Origin: Pseudoxanthomonas broegbernensis
GTDB lineage: Bacteria; Pseudomonadota; Gammaproteobacteria; Xanthomonadales; Xanthomonadaceae
Length of the DNA: 64,000 bases
Assembly (NCBI RefSeq): GCF_014202435.1
Contig: NZ_JACHGU010000003.1
Coordinates: forward strand, 1-64,000
Direction: 5' to 3'
Made by a program: the position numbers and the translations under genes. The notes beneath the pieces are model-generated. The model was not told the DNA's origin and made no database searches. It worked only from the letters and a program-made list of their open reading frames with translations. Positions 1 to 8,674 of this stretch are shown piece after piece. Each line of letters opens with the position of its first letter. The stretch's first letter is position 1.

Positions 1-2459
1 CGTCCCACGGAATCATAGGCGTAGTCGGTGACACCGCCCCCGGAGCGGGTCATCTGGGTCATCAGGCCGCTGGCGGTGTGGGTGAAGGTGGTGGTACCCG
101 TCTCCGGGCTGGTCCGGCTCCACATCTGGCCGAGGCCATCGTAGGCATACGTGGTGACGTTGCCGCGCGGGTCGCTGACCTGGGTCAGGTGATCGGCCGC
201 GTCGTACTCGTATTCCGCCAGTCCTCCAAGAGGGTCCTTGGATTGGGTGATCCGGCCCATGATGTCGTAGGTAAGCTCGGTGACTTTGCCCAAAGAATCG
301 GTAATGGTCTTGATGTTGTCGTACAGGTCATAGGTGTACCTGACGTTTTGGCCGTTGTTGCCCCTGACCGCCATCACCCGGCTGAGCTCGTCGTAGTCGA
401 AGTAGGACCTGCCGGTCAGCCCCTCCGTGGTCCCGAGCGTCGGGACGGTGGACGATGCGCCGATGCGTTCCACGGTGATGTTCGAGGCCAGGTCCCGGGT
501 CAGCAGGCGATAGGGATACAGGCCGGAGCCATTGACCTCGTACTCGACCATCAGCCTGCGCGCGGCATCGTAGATGTACTTTTGCTGCACGCCATCGGGG
601 CGGGTGACGGAATCCAGCAGCCCCGAGGCGGCATACGCATACGTCGTGTCCGCCGCTGAACTTCCATTCGGGAAGGTCCGCACCCGCGTCACGCGACCAC
701 GGGCATCGTAGAGATACTCCGTCACCTCGCCGTTGGCGCCGGTCACCCGGCCCGGCTGGCCCAGGCCATTGAAGTCCTGGTAGGTGGTGGTATGCCCCAG
801 GCGATTGCTGACCGACTGCAGCTCGCCCTTTGCGGTGTAGGTATAGGTCAGCTTGTCGACCGGCCCCTCCACGATCATGGTCTTGACCAGGCCGTTGCCG
901 TGCAGGGTGTAGCTGTAGGTGGTGGTCCTGGTCTGGTTGGCAATACCGACACTGCTCAGGTTGCGCTCCGAATACGACGCTATCCGGCCATTGGTCGTAT
1001 AGGTGTACGCGCGCTCCCACTGGTTCGGGAGCGTCTCCTTGAGCATCCGGTTCTTCGGTGCCGCGTCCCAGGTGTTGGACGTCACCCGTATCAATGGGGA
1101 ACCGATTCCCTCGGTGGTACTGAGCAACTGGCCATGGCCATTGTGGTTGAGACTGATAATGCCGCCATTGCCGTTGCCGAGCTGTACAGCCCTACCCGAT
1201 GCATCGAACGATCGGCTCCTTACCGTCGCCGCGCAGTGCGTACTGGCATGCCCCTCCACCTTCACGATTCTTCCCGAGCTAACCGTGTAGGTCGCCTTCT
1301 TTCCCAAGGGATTGGTCTCTACGACCTTGGTTACCTCACCATAGTTGTTGAACGTGTAGACATACTCGTACTTGTCGACACCCCCTGCATGCACCCCGCT
1401 GAGGACATGCTTCGCACCGTCATAGGTGAACGTCGAGTACCGGATACCGTTGTACGACTTCCCCAGCAGCCGTGTCGATGTCCCATTACCCGTGAGATGA
1501 TAGGTCACCGTCGTGGAAGGAGACCCCGGGTACGTCAACTGCGTCTGCGTGGACGTCTCCGACAGCAGATACGTGCCTCCCGCAGGATCGATCATCGACG
1601 CCAGCCGCCCGGAGGACCAGGTGAACTGCACAATCCGTCCGTTGCCATGAGTCACGCTTTGCAGGTAAGTGCCGGTTACGTCGTACCCGTAGGTCCATTT
1701 GATGCCTTGGGGGTTCGCTTCCTCCGTGATGAATCCATTCCCGGAGTACGTCTCGATGGATTCGCCATCGACCCTGAGCGTCCAGCCACTGCTGAAATTT
1801 CCATCCAGCTTGTACATTCCATTCGGATCGTTATACCCGGACGATGTATAGACCTCCCTGACGGCACCATCGGGCCGGACCGCAAACGCCAGCTTCAATG
1901 TCTTGCCTGAGTGTGGACAGGGACCTTCGCCCGGGGCCGGCAGGCACTGGGAGCCATCCGTGAACTGGAAGATCAGCTTCTTGTCGAAATTGCTGAGGAA
2001 ATTCTGGCCAAAGATCCCGCGCTGGGCAGATCGACCGTTCCAGGCAAGCCGCGCATAGAGCCCCATCTCTTCGGGAATTTCAAACAGGTACTCCACATCG
2101 ATCTTGTTGCCGCTCGACAGGACAACCGGGTTTCCTGAGATTTCTTCGCAATTTTCGGCCGCGCCAAACGCGTCGGTAGCCGGAATGTAAGGACGCTGCG
2201 TAAACGAGATGGGATACCTGAGCTGGGCCAATTGATCCTGCACGAACGGACGATAGGAAAACGTGCCGTGAATGCTTTCATTGTTGGGGGGCCTGACGCC
2301 TCTTACCTCCACGGTTCCCAAGACGGGGCCCGGAGTTGCGTGCGCAGCGGGAAGAGTAGCGACCCGTGTGGACTGCGCAGAGGCATCGCCGGGCACGAAC
2401 GCTGCGAGCAGCATAGCTGAAGACACTACCAATCCCGTACTGAAGATCCCGGCCCGCAT
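1..2459 (-). CDS. RHS/YD-repeat protein with Sec signal peptide, partial (C-terminus beyond window)
   Basis: About 819 codons are open from an ATG to the window edge, with no stop; the C-terminus is missing. The N-terminus is a clear Sec signal peptide (short basic start, hydrophobic core SSAMLLAAFVPGDASA, then QS). After a unique region of about 190 residues come many YD-type repeats: YGYDVTGTYLQSV, YTYTAKGELQSVSNRLG, YLYDARGRVTRV, YDIMGRITQS, YEYDAADHLTQV, YAYDGLGQMW. Such repeats build the hollow beta shell of RHS/TcC-type proteins, which usually encloses a variable C-terminal toxin; that part cannot be seen here. A signal peptide and the absence of a PAAR or VgrG domain argue for a wall- or envelope-exported RHS protein rather than a T6SS-loaded one. 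GC content is visibly lower than in the genes that follow, as is common for RHS genes. Confidence 0.9.
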   Translation of the reverse strand, partial: MRAGIFSTGLVVSSAMLLAAFVPGDASAQSTRVATLPAAHATPGPVLGTVEVRGVRPPNNESIHGTFSYRPFVQDQLAQLRYPISFTQRPYIPATDAFGAAENCEEISGNPVVLSSGNKIDVEYLFEIPEEMGLYARLAWNGRSAQRGIFGQNFLSNFDKKLIFQFTDGSQCLPAPGEGPCPHSGKTLKLAFAVRPDGAVREVYTSSGYNDPNGMYKLDGNFSSGWTLRVDGESIETYSGNGFITEEANPQGIKWTYGYDVTGTYLQSVTHGNGRIVQFTWSSGRLASMIDPAGGTYLLSETSTQTQLTYPGSPSTTVTYHLTGNGTSTRLLGKSYNGIRYSTFTYDGAKHVLSGVHAGGVDKYEYVYTFNNYGEVTKVVETNPLGKKATYTVSSGRIVKVEGHASTHCAATVRSRSFDASGRAVQLGNGNGGIISLNHNGHGQLLSTTEGIGSPLIRVTSNTWDAAPKNRMLKETLPNQWERAYTYTTNGRIASYSERNLSSVGIANQTRTTTYSYTLHGNGLVKTMIVEGPVDKLTYTYTAKGELQSVSNRLGHTTTYQDFNGLGQPGRVTGANGEVTEYLYDARGRVTRVRTFPNGSSAADTTYAYAASGLLDSVTRPDGVQQKYIYDAARRLMVEYEVNGSGLYPYRLLTRDLASNITVERIGASSTVPTLGTTEGLTGRSYFDYDELSRVMAVRGNNGQNVRYTYDLYDNIKTITDSLGKVTELTYDIMGRITQSKDPLGGLAEYEYDAADHLTQVSDPRGNVTTYAYDGLGQMWSRTSPETGTTTFTHTASGLMTQMTRSGGGVTDYAYDSVG

Positions 2460-2623
2460 GAGGCTCATTCCTTTGATTGGACGCGGACAAGTCTATCGGC
2501 TTGCGATCTTCGGACTCTGGAGAGAATCCCCTGCCTTCTTGTAGGAAATTCCTTACTGGCCGATTCCGGACGGCAAGCACCGCAAGGCCGCCCACGTATG
2601 CGGGGTTCGAATAGCGCCCGCAA

Positions 2624-2656
2624 CGCAAAAGGCCGGCGCTGGGCCGGCCTTTTGCG
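2624..2656 (-). terminator. Intrinsic terminator after the glycine-zipper gene
   Basis: A perfect 14-bp stem (CGCAAAAGGCCGGC pairing with GCCGGCCTTTTGCG, 5-base loop) lies 20 bases beyond the stop of the leftward glycine-zipper gene. The A/T ends of the stem supply a short U tract in either direction. The stretch between it and the RHS start (2460-2623) shows nothing else recognisable and must hold the RHS promoter. Confidence 0.75.
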
Positions 2657-2675
2657 GGACGCAATTGCATGCGGA

Positions 2676-3503
2676 CTACTGGCGGATGGCGGCCTGCGGC
2701 ACCTCGACCACCGCGGTGGAGGTGACGATCTTGCCGTCGACCACCGGCAGGCGGTCGCTTTCCGGCTTCTCGTCCAGGCGCAAGGTGCCGTCCTGGTCAT
2801 TGTAGCGGTAGGTCACCTGGTAGCCGACCACCTTGTCGGCGTTGCCCATCGCCACCCGGGTGCCGGGCTTGGAGGCCATGCGCATGGTGCCGGTGGTACC
2901 GTCGGCGTTGCGATAGGTAACGTTGTAGCCGGTCACCCGGGTCGATTCGGACACGGCGTTCTCGGTATGGCACTGGCGCTCGGTACGGGTGACCACCTTG
3001 CCGCCGACGTGGCGCTTGTCCACCTGGTTGCCGATCACGCCGCCGGCCACGGCACCGGCCGCGGTGGCGGCCTTCTTGCCGCTGCCGCCGCCAACCTGGT
3101 TGCCCAGCAGGCCGCCGATGACCGCGCCGGCCACGGTGCCGCCGACGTTGCCGTCCTTCTCGGGCAGGCGTTCCTGCACCACCACGTCCTCGCACACCTC
3201 GTGCGGCACGCTGGTCTGGGTGGTTTCGCGCACCGGCTCGGTGCCGATCACGGTGGCGTAGACCTTCTCCTTCTCGGTGACCGGCTCGACCTTGAGCACG
3301 TCGGCGTACTGCAGGCCCGCGGTTTCCAGCACGTCGTCGACGCTGGCGTCGCCGGCCGTATCCGGCCCGGCCTGCGCCGCCTCGGCGGATAGGGGGGCGG
3401 TCGCCTCGGGCTGGCGCTCGCGGCCGTTCATGAAGGCGGCGGTGGCGATGCCGCCGACCAGCAGGGCACCGGCCGCGATCAACACGGTGGAAGCTTGCTT
3501 CAT
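2676..3503 (-). CDS. Glycine-zipper 2TM envelope protein
   Basis: A 275-residue protein. The chosen ATG gives MKQASTVLIAAGALLVGG and is preceded by CAGGAG with an 8-base gap; a longer in-frame start 15 codons upstream lacks a site. The N-terminus is a hydrophobic anchor or uncleaved signal (residues 5-25). Residues around 125-175 are a glycine zipper (GGTVAGAVIGGLLGNQ, then AAGAVAGGVIGNQVDKRH), the SlyB/Rick-17kDa type fold that packs two membrane helices. Two related motifs follow, GYNVTYRNADGTTGTMRM and GYQVTYRYNDQDGTLRLDEK, a short repeat seen after the zipper in proteobacterial members. Likely an inner- or outer-membrane-associated envelope protein; the molecular role in this family is poorly known. 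It stands alone, with its own terminator. Confidence 0.85.
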   Translation of the reverse strand: MKQASTVLIAAGALLVGGIATAAFMNGRERQPEATAPLSAEAAQAGPDTAGDASVDDVLETAGLQYADVLKVEPVTEKEKVYATVIGTEPVRETTQTSVPHEVCEDVVVQERLPEKDGNVGGTVAGAVIGGLLGNQVGGGSGKKAATAAGAVAGGVIGNQVDKRHVGGKVVTRTERQCHTENAVSESTRVTGYNVTYRNADGTTGTMRMASKPGTRVAMGNADKVVGYQVTYRYNDQDGTLRLDEKPESDRLPVVDGKIVTSTAVVEVPQAAIRQ

Positions 3504-3651
3504 GGTCGCACTCCTGGCGGGGTGGCCCCGCGTGTTCGTTGGCCGCATTGCATCACGGCCAAGCTGAACCGCACCCGGAACGATCCGCGCCTCGGCCGCG
3601 CGCGCGGCGTGCTAGCTTTCCTGCACGCACCCGGGAGGCCACGACCGCGCC

Positions 3652-3879
3652 ATGACCAATCCGCTGATCCTGCCTTTCATGGAATGGGCACGCCGCCTGC
3701 GCTTCCCTACCCTGTTCAAGCTGACCGCCGCGGCCTTCGCGGTCAGCGTGCTGTGGCCGTTCGATCCGATCCCCTTCATCGACGAGATCGTGCTCGGCCT
3801 GGGTACGCTGCTGCTGGCCAACTGGAAGCAGCGCAAGCCCCCGCCGCTGCCCGGCCAGGGACGCGAACCGCCTCGCTAG
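3652..3879 (+). CDS. Small membrane protein of unknown function
   Basis: A 75-residue protein starting MTNPLILPFMEWARRLRFP, with one or two hydrophobic segments (about residues 22-56: FKLTAAAFAVSVLWPFDPIPF, then EIVLGLGTLLLANW) and a basic, proline-rich tail. The shape, an amphipathic start, a turn rich in Pro/Asp and a second hydrophobic stretch, resembles small uncharacterised inner-membrane proteins common in xanthomonads. It sits 10 bases before tatD on the same strand, so the two are probably co-transcribed. No function is proposed. Confidence 0.8.
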   Translation: MTNPLILPFMEWARRLRFPTLFKLTAAAFAVSVLWPFDPIPFIDEIVLGLGTLLLANWKQRKPPPLPGQGREPPR

Positions 3880-3889
3880 CGCCGCCGCC

Positions 3890-4681
3890 ATGGACCTGGT
3901 CGACAGCCACTGCCATCTGGACGCGGAGGAGTTCGACCCCGACCGCGCCCAGGTCGTGCAGCGCGCCCGCGCGGCCGGCGTGCTCAGGCAGGTGGTGCCG
4001 GCGGTGGACGCGGCCGGCTGGCCGAAGCTGCGCGAGGTCTGCGCCGCCGCGCCGGGGCTGTATCCGGCCTACGGGCTGCATCCGGTGTTCCTGGCCCGGC
4101 ACCGTCCCTCGCACCTGCGCGAACTGCACGCGTGGGTCGAACGCGAGCGGCCGCTGGCGATCGGCGAGTGCGGGCTGGACTTCTTCGCCCAGGACCTGGA
4201 CCGGGATGCGCAGACCGGGTATTTCGAGGGCCAGTTGCGGCTGGCGCTGGACACCGGCCTGCCGCTGATCGTGCATGCGCGCCGGGCGGTGGATGCGGTG
4301 ATCGCCTCGATCCGCCGCATCGGCGGTGACGGGCACGGTGGAGCGCGCCTGCGCGGGGTGGTCCACAGCTTCTCCGGCAGCGAGGAGCAGGCCCGGCAGT
4401 TGTGGAAGCTCGGCTTCCTCATCGGCCTGGGTGGCCCGCTCACCTATGCGCGGGCGCAACGCCTGCATCGCCTGGTCGCCGGCATGCCGCTGGACTGCCT
4501 GCTGCTGGAAACCGACGCACCCGACCAGCCGGACGCCGGCATCCGTGGCCAGCGCAACGAGCCGGCGCGGCTGCGCGCGGTGCTCGATGCGGTGGCCGCG
4601 CTGCGCGGCCAGGCGGCGGACGAGATCGCCGCCGCCACCGGCGCCAACGCCGAACGCCTGTTCGCGCTGCCGCCGCCGTAG
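3890..4681 (+). CDS. TatD-family metal-dependent deoxyribonuclease
   Basis: A 263-residue TIM-barrel hydrolase of the TatD family, metal-dependent nucleases acting on DNA 3' ends. Expected metal ligands are in place: DSHCHLD near the N-terminus (HxH), the glutamate of IGECGLDFF, VHARRAVDA, VVHSFSG and the late aspartate in LETDAPDQ. Length is typical (about 260). It follows a small membrane-protein gene by 10 bases. Xanthomonads carry several TatD paralogues, so the exact gene symbol is left open. Confidence 0.9.
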   Translation: MDLVDSHCHLDAEEFDPDRAQVVQRARAAGVLRQVVPAVDAAGWPKLREVCAAAPGLYPAYGLHPVFLARHRPSHLRELHAWVERERPLAIGECGLDFFAQDLDRDAQTGYFEGQLRLALDTGLPLIVHARRAVDAVIASIRRIGGDGHGGARLRGVVHSFSGSEEQARQLWKLGFLIGLGGPLTYARAQRLHRLVAGMPLDCLLLETDAPDQPDAGIRGQRNEPARLRAVLDAVAALRGQAADEIAAATGANAERLFALPPP

Positions 4682-4709
4682 TCGCGCGGCAGGCGGGGCA
4701 CGCGCGAAA

Positions 4710-4732
4710 GGGCGCGCCCGCCTGGCGCGCCC
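4710..4732. terminator. Bidirectional terminator-like hairpin between convergent genes
   Basis: A 9-bp GC stem (GGGCGCGCC / GGCGCGCCC, 5-base loop) lies between the tatD stop and the stop of the leftward hybrid kinase; its last base is the first base of that stop codon. No clear U tract is present, so termination is inferred from position. Confidence 0.45.
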
Positions 4733-6234
4733 TAGCCCTGGGTCGCGATGGCCTCGGCCACCGCCGCGAACAAGCGATGCATGTCCAGCGGATGCTGCAG
4801 GCAGCGCACCGGCAGGGAGGCCGGCACCTGGGAGGGATCGAACGGCGCGGCCCGGTCCTCGATCACGATCGCCGGGCCGGTGTAGCCCGACTCGTGCATG
4901 GTGGACAGCAACGCCGCCGCCGGGAACAGCGCGATGCCGTTGTCCAGTACCACCGCATCGGGCGCCCCGGACTCGGCCCAGCGCCGCAGGGCGGCGGCGC
5001 CGTCGCCGACCGGGTCGGGCCGGTAACCCTGGCTGGCCAGGGCATTGCCGACCAGCGACAGGCGCGCCGCCTCGCGGAACACCAGCAGGATGCGTTCGCC
5101 ATGCCCGGCCACCGCAACGGGACGCACCTCGACCGCCTCCTCGCCGGGCAGCGGCAGCCACAACACGATGCGCGTGCCCTGCCCGGGGCGGCTGGAGACC
5201 TCCACCTGCCCACCCATCGCGTTGACGATCCGCTTGCACGACACCAGCCCCAGGCCGGTGCCGTTGGGCTTGGTGGTGAAGAACGGGGTGAACAGTTGCT
5301 CCAGCGTCTGCCTGTCCATGCCGGCGCCCGTGTCCGACACGGACAGGCAGACCCGCCCGTCCACGCTTTCGGCGGTCAGCTCCAGCAGGCCGCCGGACGG
5401 CATCGCCTGGATGGCATTGAGCGACAGGTTGAGCAGGCACTGCTGCAGCTCGGTGTAGTTGCCGTCCAGCGCCAGCGCCGGGTCGGCCAGGCGGACCTTC
5501 AGCCGCACCCGCGGCGGCATGCTGCCCTTGAGCAGCAGTTGCACGGCATGGAACAGGTCGGCCACGCGGCAGCGTTCGCTGGCGCGCCGCGAACCGCGCA
5601 CGAACGACAGCATCGACTCGGCCATTTCGTGGCCGCGGCGTCCGCACTCGGCGACCACCGTGGCCAGTTGCCGCAGCCGCGGGTCGTCGCTGCGCTGGGC
5701 GATGAGGTCCGGGACGATCAGCAACGGCTGCAGGATGTTGCGCAGGTCGTGGCTGAGCCCCGCGGCCAGCAGCGAAAGGCTCTCCAGGCGCTGGCTGCGC
5801 ATCAGCTCCTGTTCCACCCGTTGGCGTTCGGCATCCGTGCGCGCCTCGCGCAGGGCGCGCTCCACCGCCATCGGCAGGCGCGCGCTGCTGTGCTTGAGGA
5901 TGTAGTCGCTGGCGCCCTCGTGCAGGGCCGCCACCGCCACGTCCTCGCCGATGGTCCCGGATACGAAGATGAAGGGCAGCGCCTGCGAATGGGCGCGCAC
6001 GATGGACAGGGCCTCGTGCCCGGAGAACCCCGGCATGCTCAGGTCGGACAGGACGATGTCCGGGCCGAACGACTCCAGCGCCTCGCGCAGGCCGGGCGCG
6101 TCCTCCACGCGCACGAACTCCGCCCGCAGGTGCGCATCCTCCAGTTGCGCCTGGATCAGCTCGGCGTCCTCGGCCGAGTCCTCGACGAACAGGACCCGGA
6201 CCGGGGCGTCGCGGCCGATCGCGCTCAGCGGCAC
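4732..6234 (-). CDS. Receiver-histidine kinase-receiver hybrid signalling protein
   Basis: A 500-residue soluble protein with no membrane segments. Residues about 10-130 are a receiver domain (RVLFVEDSAEDAEL, phospho-acceptor in DIVLSDLSMPGFSG, ILKHSS). About 150-380 is a kinase core: H box GLSHDLRNILQPLL, N box LLNLSLNAIQAMP, G boxes VSDTGAGMD and NGTGLGLVSCKRI. About 385-500 is a second, degenerate receiver-like domain starting RILLVFREAARLSL; it keeps an aspartate (AVVLDNG) but lacks the usual acidic pocket pair. The neighbouring single-domain receiver and membrane kinase lie just upstream on the same strand (4-base gap to the receiver), so the three probably form one phosphorelay. No sensory domain is seen; input probably comes through the N-terminal receiver. 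Confidence 0.88.
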   Translation of the reverse strand: MPLSAIGRDAPVRVLFVEDSAEDAELIQAQLEDAHLRAEFVRVEDAPGLREALESFGPDIVLSDLSMPGFSGHEALSIVRAHSQALPFIFVSGTIGEDVAVAALHEGASDYILKHSSARLPMAVERALREARTDAERQRVEQELMRSQRLESLSLLAAGLSHDLRNILQPLLIVPDLIAQRSDDPRLRQLATVVAECGRRGHEMAESMLSFVRGSRRASERCRVADLFHAVQLLLKGSMPPRVRLKVRLADPALALDGNYTELQQCLLNLSLNAIQAMPSGGLLELTAESVDGRVCLSVSDTGAGMDRQTLEQLFTPFFTTKPNGTGLGLVSCKRIVNAMGGQVEVSSRPGQGTRIVLWLPLPGEEAVEVRPVAVAGHGERILLVFREAARLSLVGNALASQGYRPDPVGDGAAALRRWAESGAPDAVVLDNGIALFPAAALLSTMHESGYTGPAIVIEDRAAPFDPSQVPASLPVRCLQHPLDMHRLFAAVAEAIATQG

Positions 6235-6238
6235 GGCT

Positions 6239-6682
6239 TCAGCCCTCGCCGTCGACCGTGGTGTTGATCACCGCCCAGAACTTGCCCAGGGTCTTCACCG
6301 CGGCGAAGAACTGGTCCACGTCCACCGGCTTGACCACGTAGGCGTTCACGCCCAGGTCCCAGCTCCGGGCCAGGTCGCTTTCCTCGCGCGAGGAGGACAG
6401 GATCACCACCGGCAGGCGCCGCAGGTTCTCGTTGGCGCGGATGCGGCGCAGCACCTCGAGGCCGTCCATGCGCGGCATCTTGATGTCCAGCAGCAGCACC
6501 GCCGGCTCCTCGTCGGTGCGGTTGGCGAAGCGGCCCTTCCGCTCCAGGTACTCGATCGCCTCCACCCCGTCCTCCACATGGACGATGGGGTTGGCCAGGT
6601 TGGCCTCGCGCAGCGCGTCGATGGCCATCTCGGCATCGGCGGGACTGTCTTCGGCCAGCAGGATGGTGCGGATCGCGCTCAT
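6239..6682 (-). CDS. Single-domain response regulator (Rcp1-like)
   Basis: A 147-residue stand-alone receiver: acidic pair in LLAEDSPADAEM, phospho-acceptor in LLLDIKMPRMDG, the switch serine in VVILSSS, and the conserved lysine in YVVKPVD. The start is fixed by ATGA overlap with the stop of the upstream kinase gene; a longer in-frame extension merely runs inside that kinase gene. There is no output domain. Family knowledge: this type, with an insert after the first helix (ERKGRFANRTDEEPA), commonly takes phosphate from phytochrome-type or CHASE3 kinases. It is followed after 4 bases by the hybrid kinase, which it may feed. Confidence 0.9.
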   Translation of the reverse strand: MSAIRTILLAEDSPADAEMAIDALREANLANPIVHVEDGVEAIEYLERKGRFANRTDEEPAVLLLDIKMPRMDGLEVLRRIRANENLRRLPVVILSSSREESDLARSWDLGVNAYVVKPVDVDQFFAAVKTLGKFWAVINTTVDGEG

Positions 6683-8511
6683 GCGGTCATGCTCCTTCGG
6701 GTAATGGCGGAATCCTGCGCCGGCGGCAGGACGAAATGGAAGGTGGCGCCGCGCCCGGGCTCGGCATCGGCCCAGATGCGGCCGCCGTGGCGGCCCAGCA
6801 CGCGGCGCACGCTGGCCAGGCCAATGCCGGTGCCGGGGTACTCGCTGGCCTTGTGCAAGCGCTGGAACACGCCGAACAGCTTGTCGGCATAGTCCATGTC
6901 GAAGCCCACGCCGTTGTCGCAGACGCTGAAATGGTGGCTGCCGTCGGCCATGGTCTGGTGGGCGACCTCGATCACCGCCGGTTCGCGCTGGAACGAATAC
7001 TTCACCGCGTTGCCGAGCAGGTTGAGCCAGAGCTGGCGCATCATGTTCTCGTCGGCGATGACGATGGGCAGGGGCGCGATATTCCACTCGATGCGATGCT
7101 CGGCCGTCCCGGCGTCGGCGGCGTCGCTGGCGAGGTTGGCGTCCAGCACCGCGCGCGTCTCCTCGGCCAGCGATTGCATGTCCACCGCCTGCAGCTTGAG
7201 CGCGCTGCGGCCCAGGCGCGAGTACACCAGCAGGTCGTCGATCAGGGTGGACATCCGTCGCGCGGAGCCGCCGATCACCTCCAGATAGTGCCGTCCCTTG
7301 GCGTCGATGCCCTCCCCCAGGTGCCGCGACAATTTGTCGGCGAATCCTGCCACATGGCGCAGGGGCGCGCGCAGGTCGTGCGATACCGAATAGCTGAACG
7401 CTTCAAGTTCCCGGTTGACCTCGGACACCTGCTCGATCTTGCCCTCGAGCTGGCGGTTGAGGTCGCCGATGCGCTGCTGGGCCGCCTTCTGCGCGCTGAT
7501 GTCGCTGACGGTCATGAGCACCACGTCGTCGTCGCGGTCGGGCAGTTGCATGCGCCGGGCATTGACCAGCATCGTCCGGGTCTGCCCGTCGATGGTGCGC
7601 TGGACGTGCTCGTAGTCCCACAGCTCGCGGTCGCGGGTGAGCACGTCGGACAGGCGCTGGCGGACCACCGGGTCGCTCCAGGCGCCCTGGCCGACGTCCT
7701 CCAGCCGCTCCTGGCGCTCGTCCCCGCCCTCCTCCTCGGCATACAGTTCGGAGAAGGCGGCGTTGTGCATCAGCAGGCGCATGCCCCCGTCCAGCAGCAC
7801 GATCGGCTCGCGCACGGTCTGCAGCACCGCCAGCGCGCGTGCGCTGGCGCGGCGCAGTTCCAGCTCGGAGGCCGACTGCCGCCGCTCCACCCGGTGCAGC
7901 AGCCAGATCACGCCGCCCATCAGCAGCAGTTGCAGCAGCATCGCGCCCAGGCTCACCCAGCGCACCCGCAGCCGCTGGGTCTCGGCGTAGCCGGCGCGCT
8001 CGGCCATCAGCTCGCGCTCGTTGCGCGCGAATTCCTCGAACAGGTCGTTCACCCGGTAGCGGCCGTGGACCTCATCCACCAGGTCGGCGCGCCGGTCGCC
8101 CGACACGCCCATCGAGAACAGGCGGGCGATCTCCGCGCGCCGCTCCACGGTGTTCTGCAGGCGCCCGATCAGCACCTGCTGCTCGGGGTTGTCCCGGGTC
8201 ATCGCCGCCAGTTGCCGCAGGATCGGGTCCACCGCCGCGACCGCCGCCTCCAGGCGCCGCTTCAGCTCGTCGTCGCCGTGGCCGCCGCCGATGGCCAGGC
8301 CCAGCGAGTCGATCTCGCGGATGGCGGCCTGCAGGCGCTGCGCGCTGGCCTCCACCTGCAGGGTATGGGTGACCCAGGTATCGGCCTGGCGGCTGTAGGC
8401 CGTCCACTGCCTGACCAGCAGGTACGGCACCAGCAGGATCAGCACCATCACCGAGAACAGGATCGGCAGGCGCCAACGGACGAAGGAACGTTCCAGCACG
8501 TTGGCCTGCAT
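6679..8511 (-). CDS. Membrane histidine kinase with CHASE3-type periplasmic region and PAS domain
   Basis: A 610-residue kinase. The start MQANVLERSF was chosen because AAGGAGG sits 8 bases before it. Layout: transmembrane helix (about 15-35, LPILFSVMVLILLVPYLLV), a helical periplasmic domain of about 150 residues resembling CHASE3, a second transmembrane helix (about 190-212, LGAMLLQLLLMGGVIWLL), a PAS-like domain (about 240-360), then HisKA with FSYSVSHDLRAPLRHV and HATPase_c with NLLGNAVKYS, VCDNGVGFD and GTGIGLASVRRV. It is the first gene of a three-gene signalling operon and overlaps the receiver gene by ATGA. The signal sensed is unknown. Confidence 0.9.
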   Translation of the reverse strand: MQANVLERSFVRWRLPILFSVMVLILLVPYLLVRQWTAYSRQADTWVTHTLQVEASAQRLQAAIREIDSLGLAIGGGHGDDELKRRLEAAVAAVDPILRQLAAMTRDNPEQQVLIGRLQNTVERRAEIARLFSMGVSGDRRADLVDEVHGRYRVNDLFEEFARNERELMAERAGYAETQRLRVRWVSLGAMLLQLLLMGGVIWLLHRVERRQSASELELRRASARALAVLQTVREPIVLLDGGMRLLMHNAAFSELYAEEEGGDERQERLEDVGQGAWSDPVVRQRLSDVLTRDRELWDYEHVQRTIDGQTRTMLVNARRMQLPDRDDDVVLMTVSDISAQKAAQQRIGDLNRQLEGKIEQVSEVNRELEAFSYSVSHDLRAPLRHVAGFADKLSRHLGEGIDAKGRHYLEVIGGSARRMSTLIDDLLVYSRLGRSALKLQAVDMQSLAEETRAVLDANLASDAADAGTAEHRIEWNIAPLPIVIADENMMRQLWLNLLGNAVKYSFQREPAVIEVAHQTMADGSHHFSVCDNGVGFDMDYADKLFGVFQRLHKASEYPGTGIGLASVRRVLGRHGGRIWADAEPGRGATFHFVLPPAQDSAITRRSMTA

Positions 8512-8636
8512 GGGAGTCGACCTCCTTGGCTGCGGGAGACGGGCCGTGCGCCGCGCGCGGCACCGGCCGGGCGATGATGCAGGCAAAGTCCCGCGCTGTT
8601 AAGCCTGCCGCCGGCCGCCGGTCTTGGAGGAAAACC

Positions 8637-8674
8637 TGGTGGTGATGCAGGGATCGAACCTGCGACCCTTGCCG
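8637..8674 (-). repeat. tRNA-Val 3'-half remnant; left boundary (att-like) of the eCIS island
   Basis: Bases 8646-8674 are identical over 29 bp, in the same orientation, to 38548-38576 inside tRNA-Val(CAC): the 3' side of the anticodon stem, variable loop and whole T arm. Beyond the identity the copy reads toward ATCACCACCA where the gene has ACCGCCCACCA, a degenerate 3' end. Upstream no D arm, anticodon loop or matching 5' acceptor strand can be folded, so it is a fragment and not a gene. A direct repeat of a tRNA 3' end across about 30 kb is the classic footprint of integration at a tRNA gene. Confidence 0.75.

Noticed and set aside
1-2459. RHS protein as an eCIS cargo
   Set aside because: It lies outside the island boundary, has its own Sec signal peptide and is 6 kb beyond the eCIS terminator.
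4402-6267. Rightward open frame (621 codons) over tatD end and hybrid kinase
   Set aside because: Out-of-frame with tatD and antisense to the kinase; composition is typical of a GC-rich shadow.
6736-8577. Long rightward open frame (613 codons) opposite the membrane kinase
   Set aside because: Antisense shadow of a high-GC kinase gene; the product is Gly/Ala/His/Val-rich with no domain, whereas the leftward frame has all kinase boxes.
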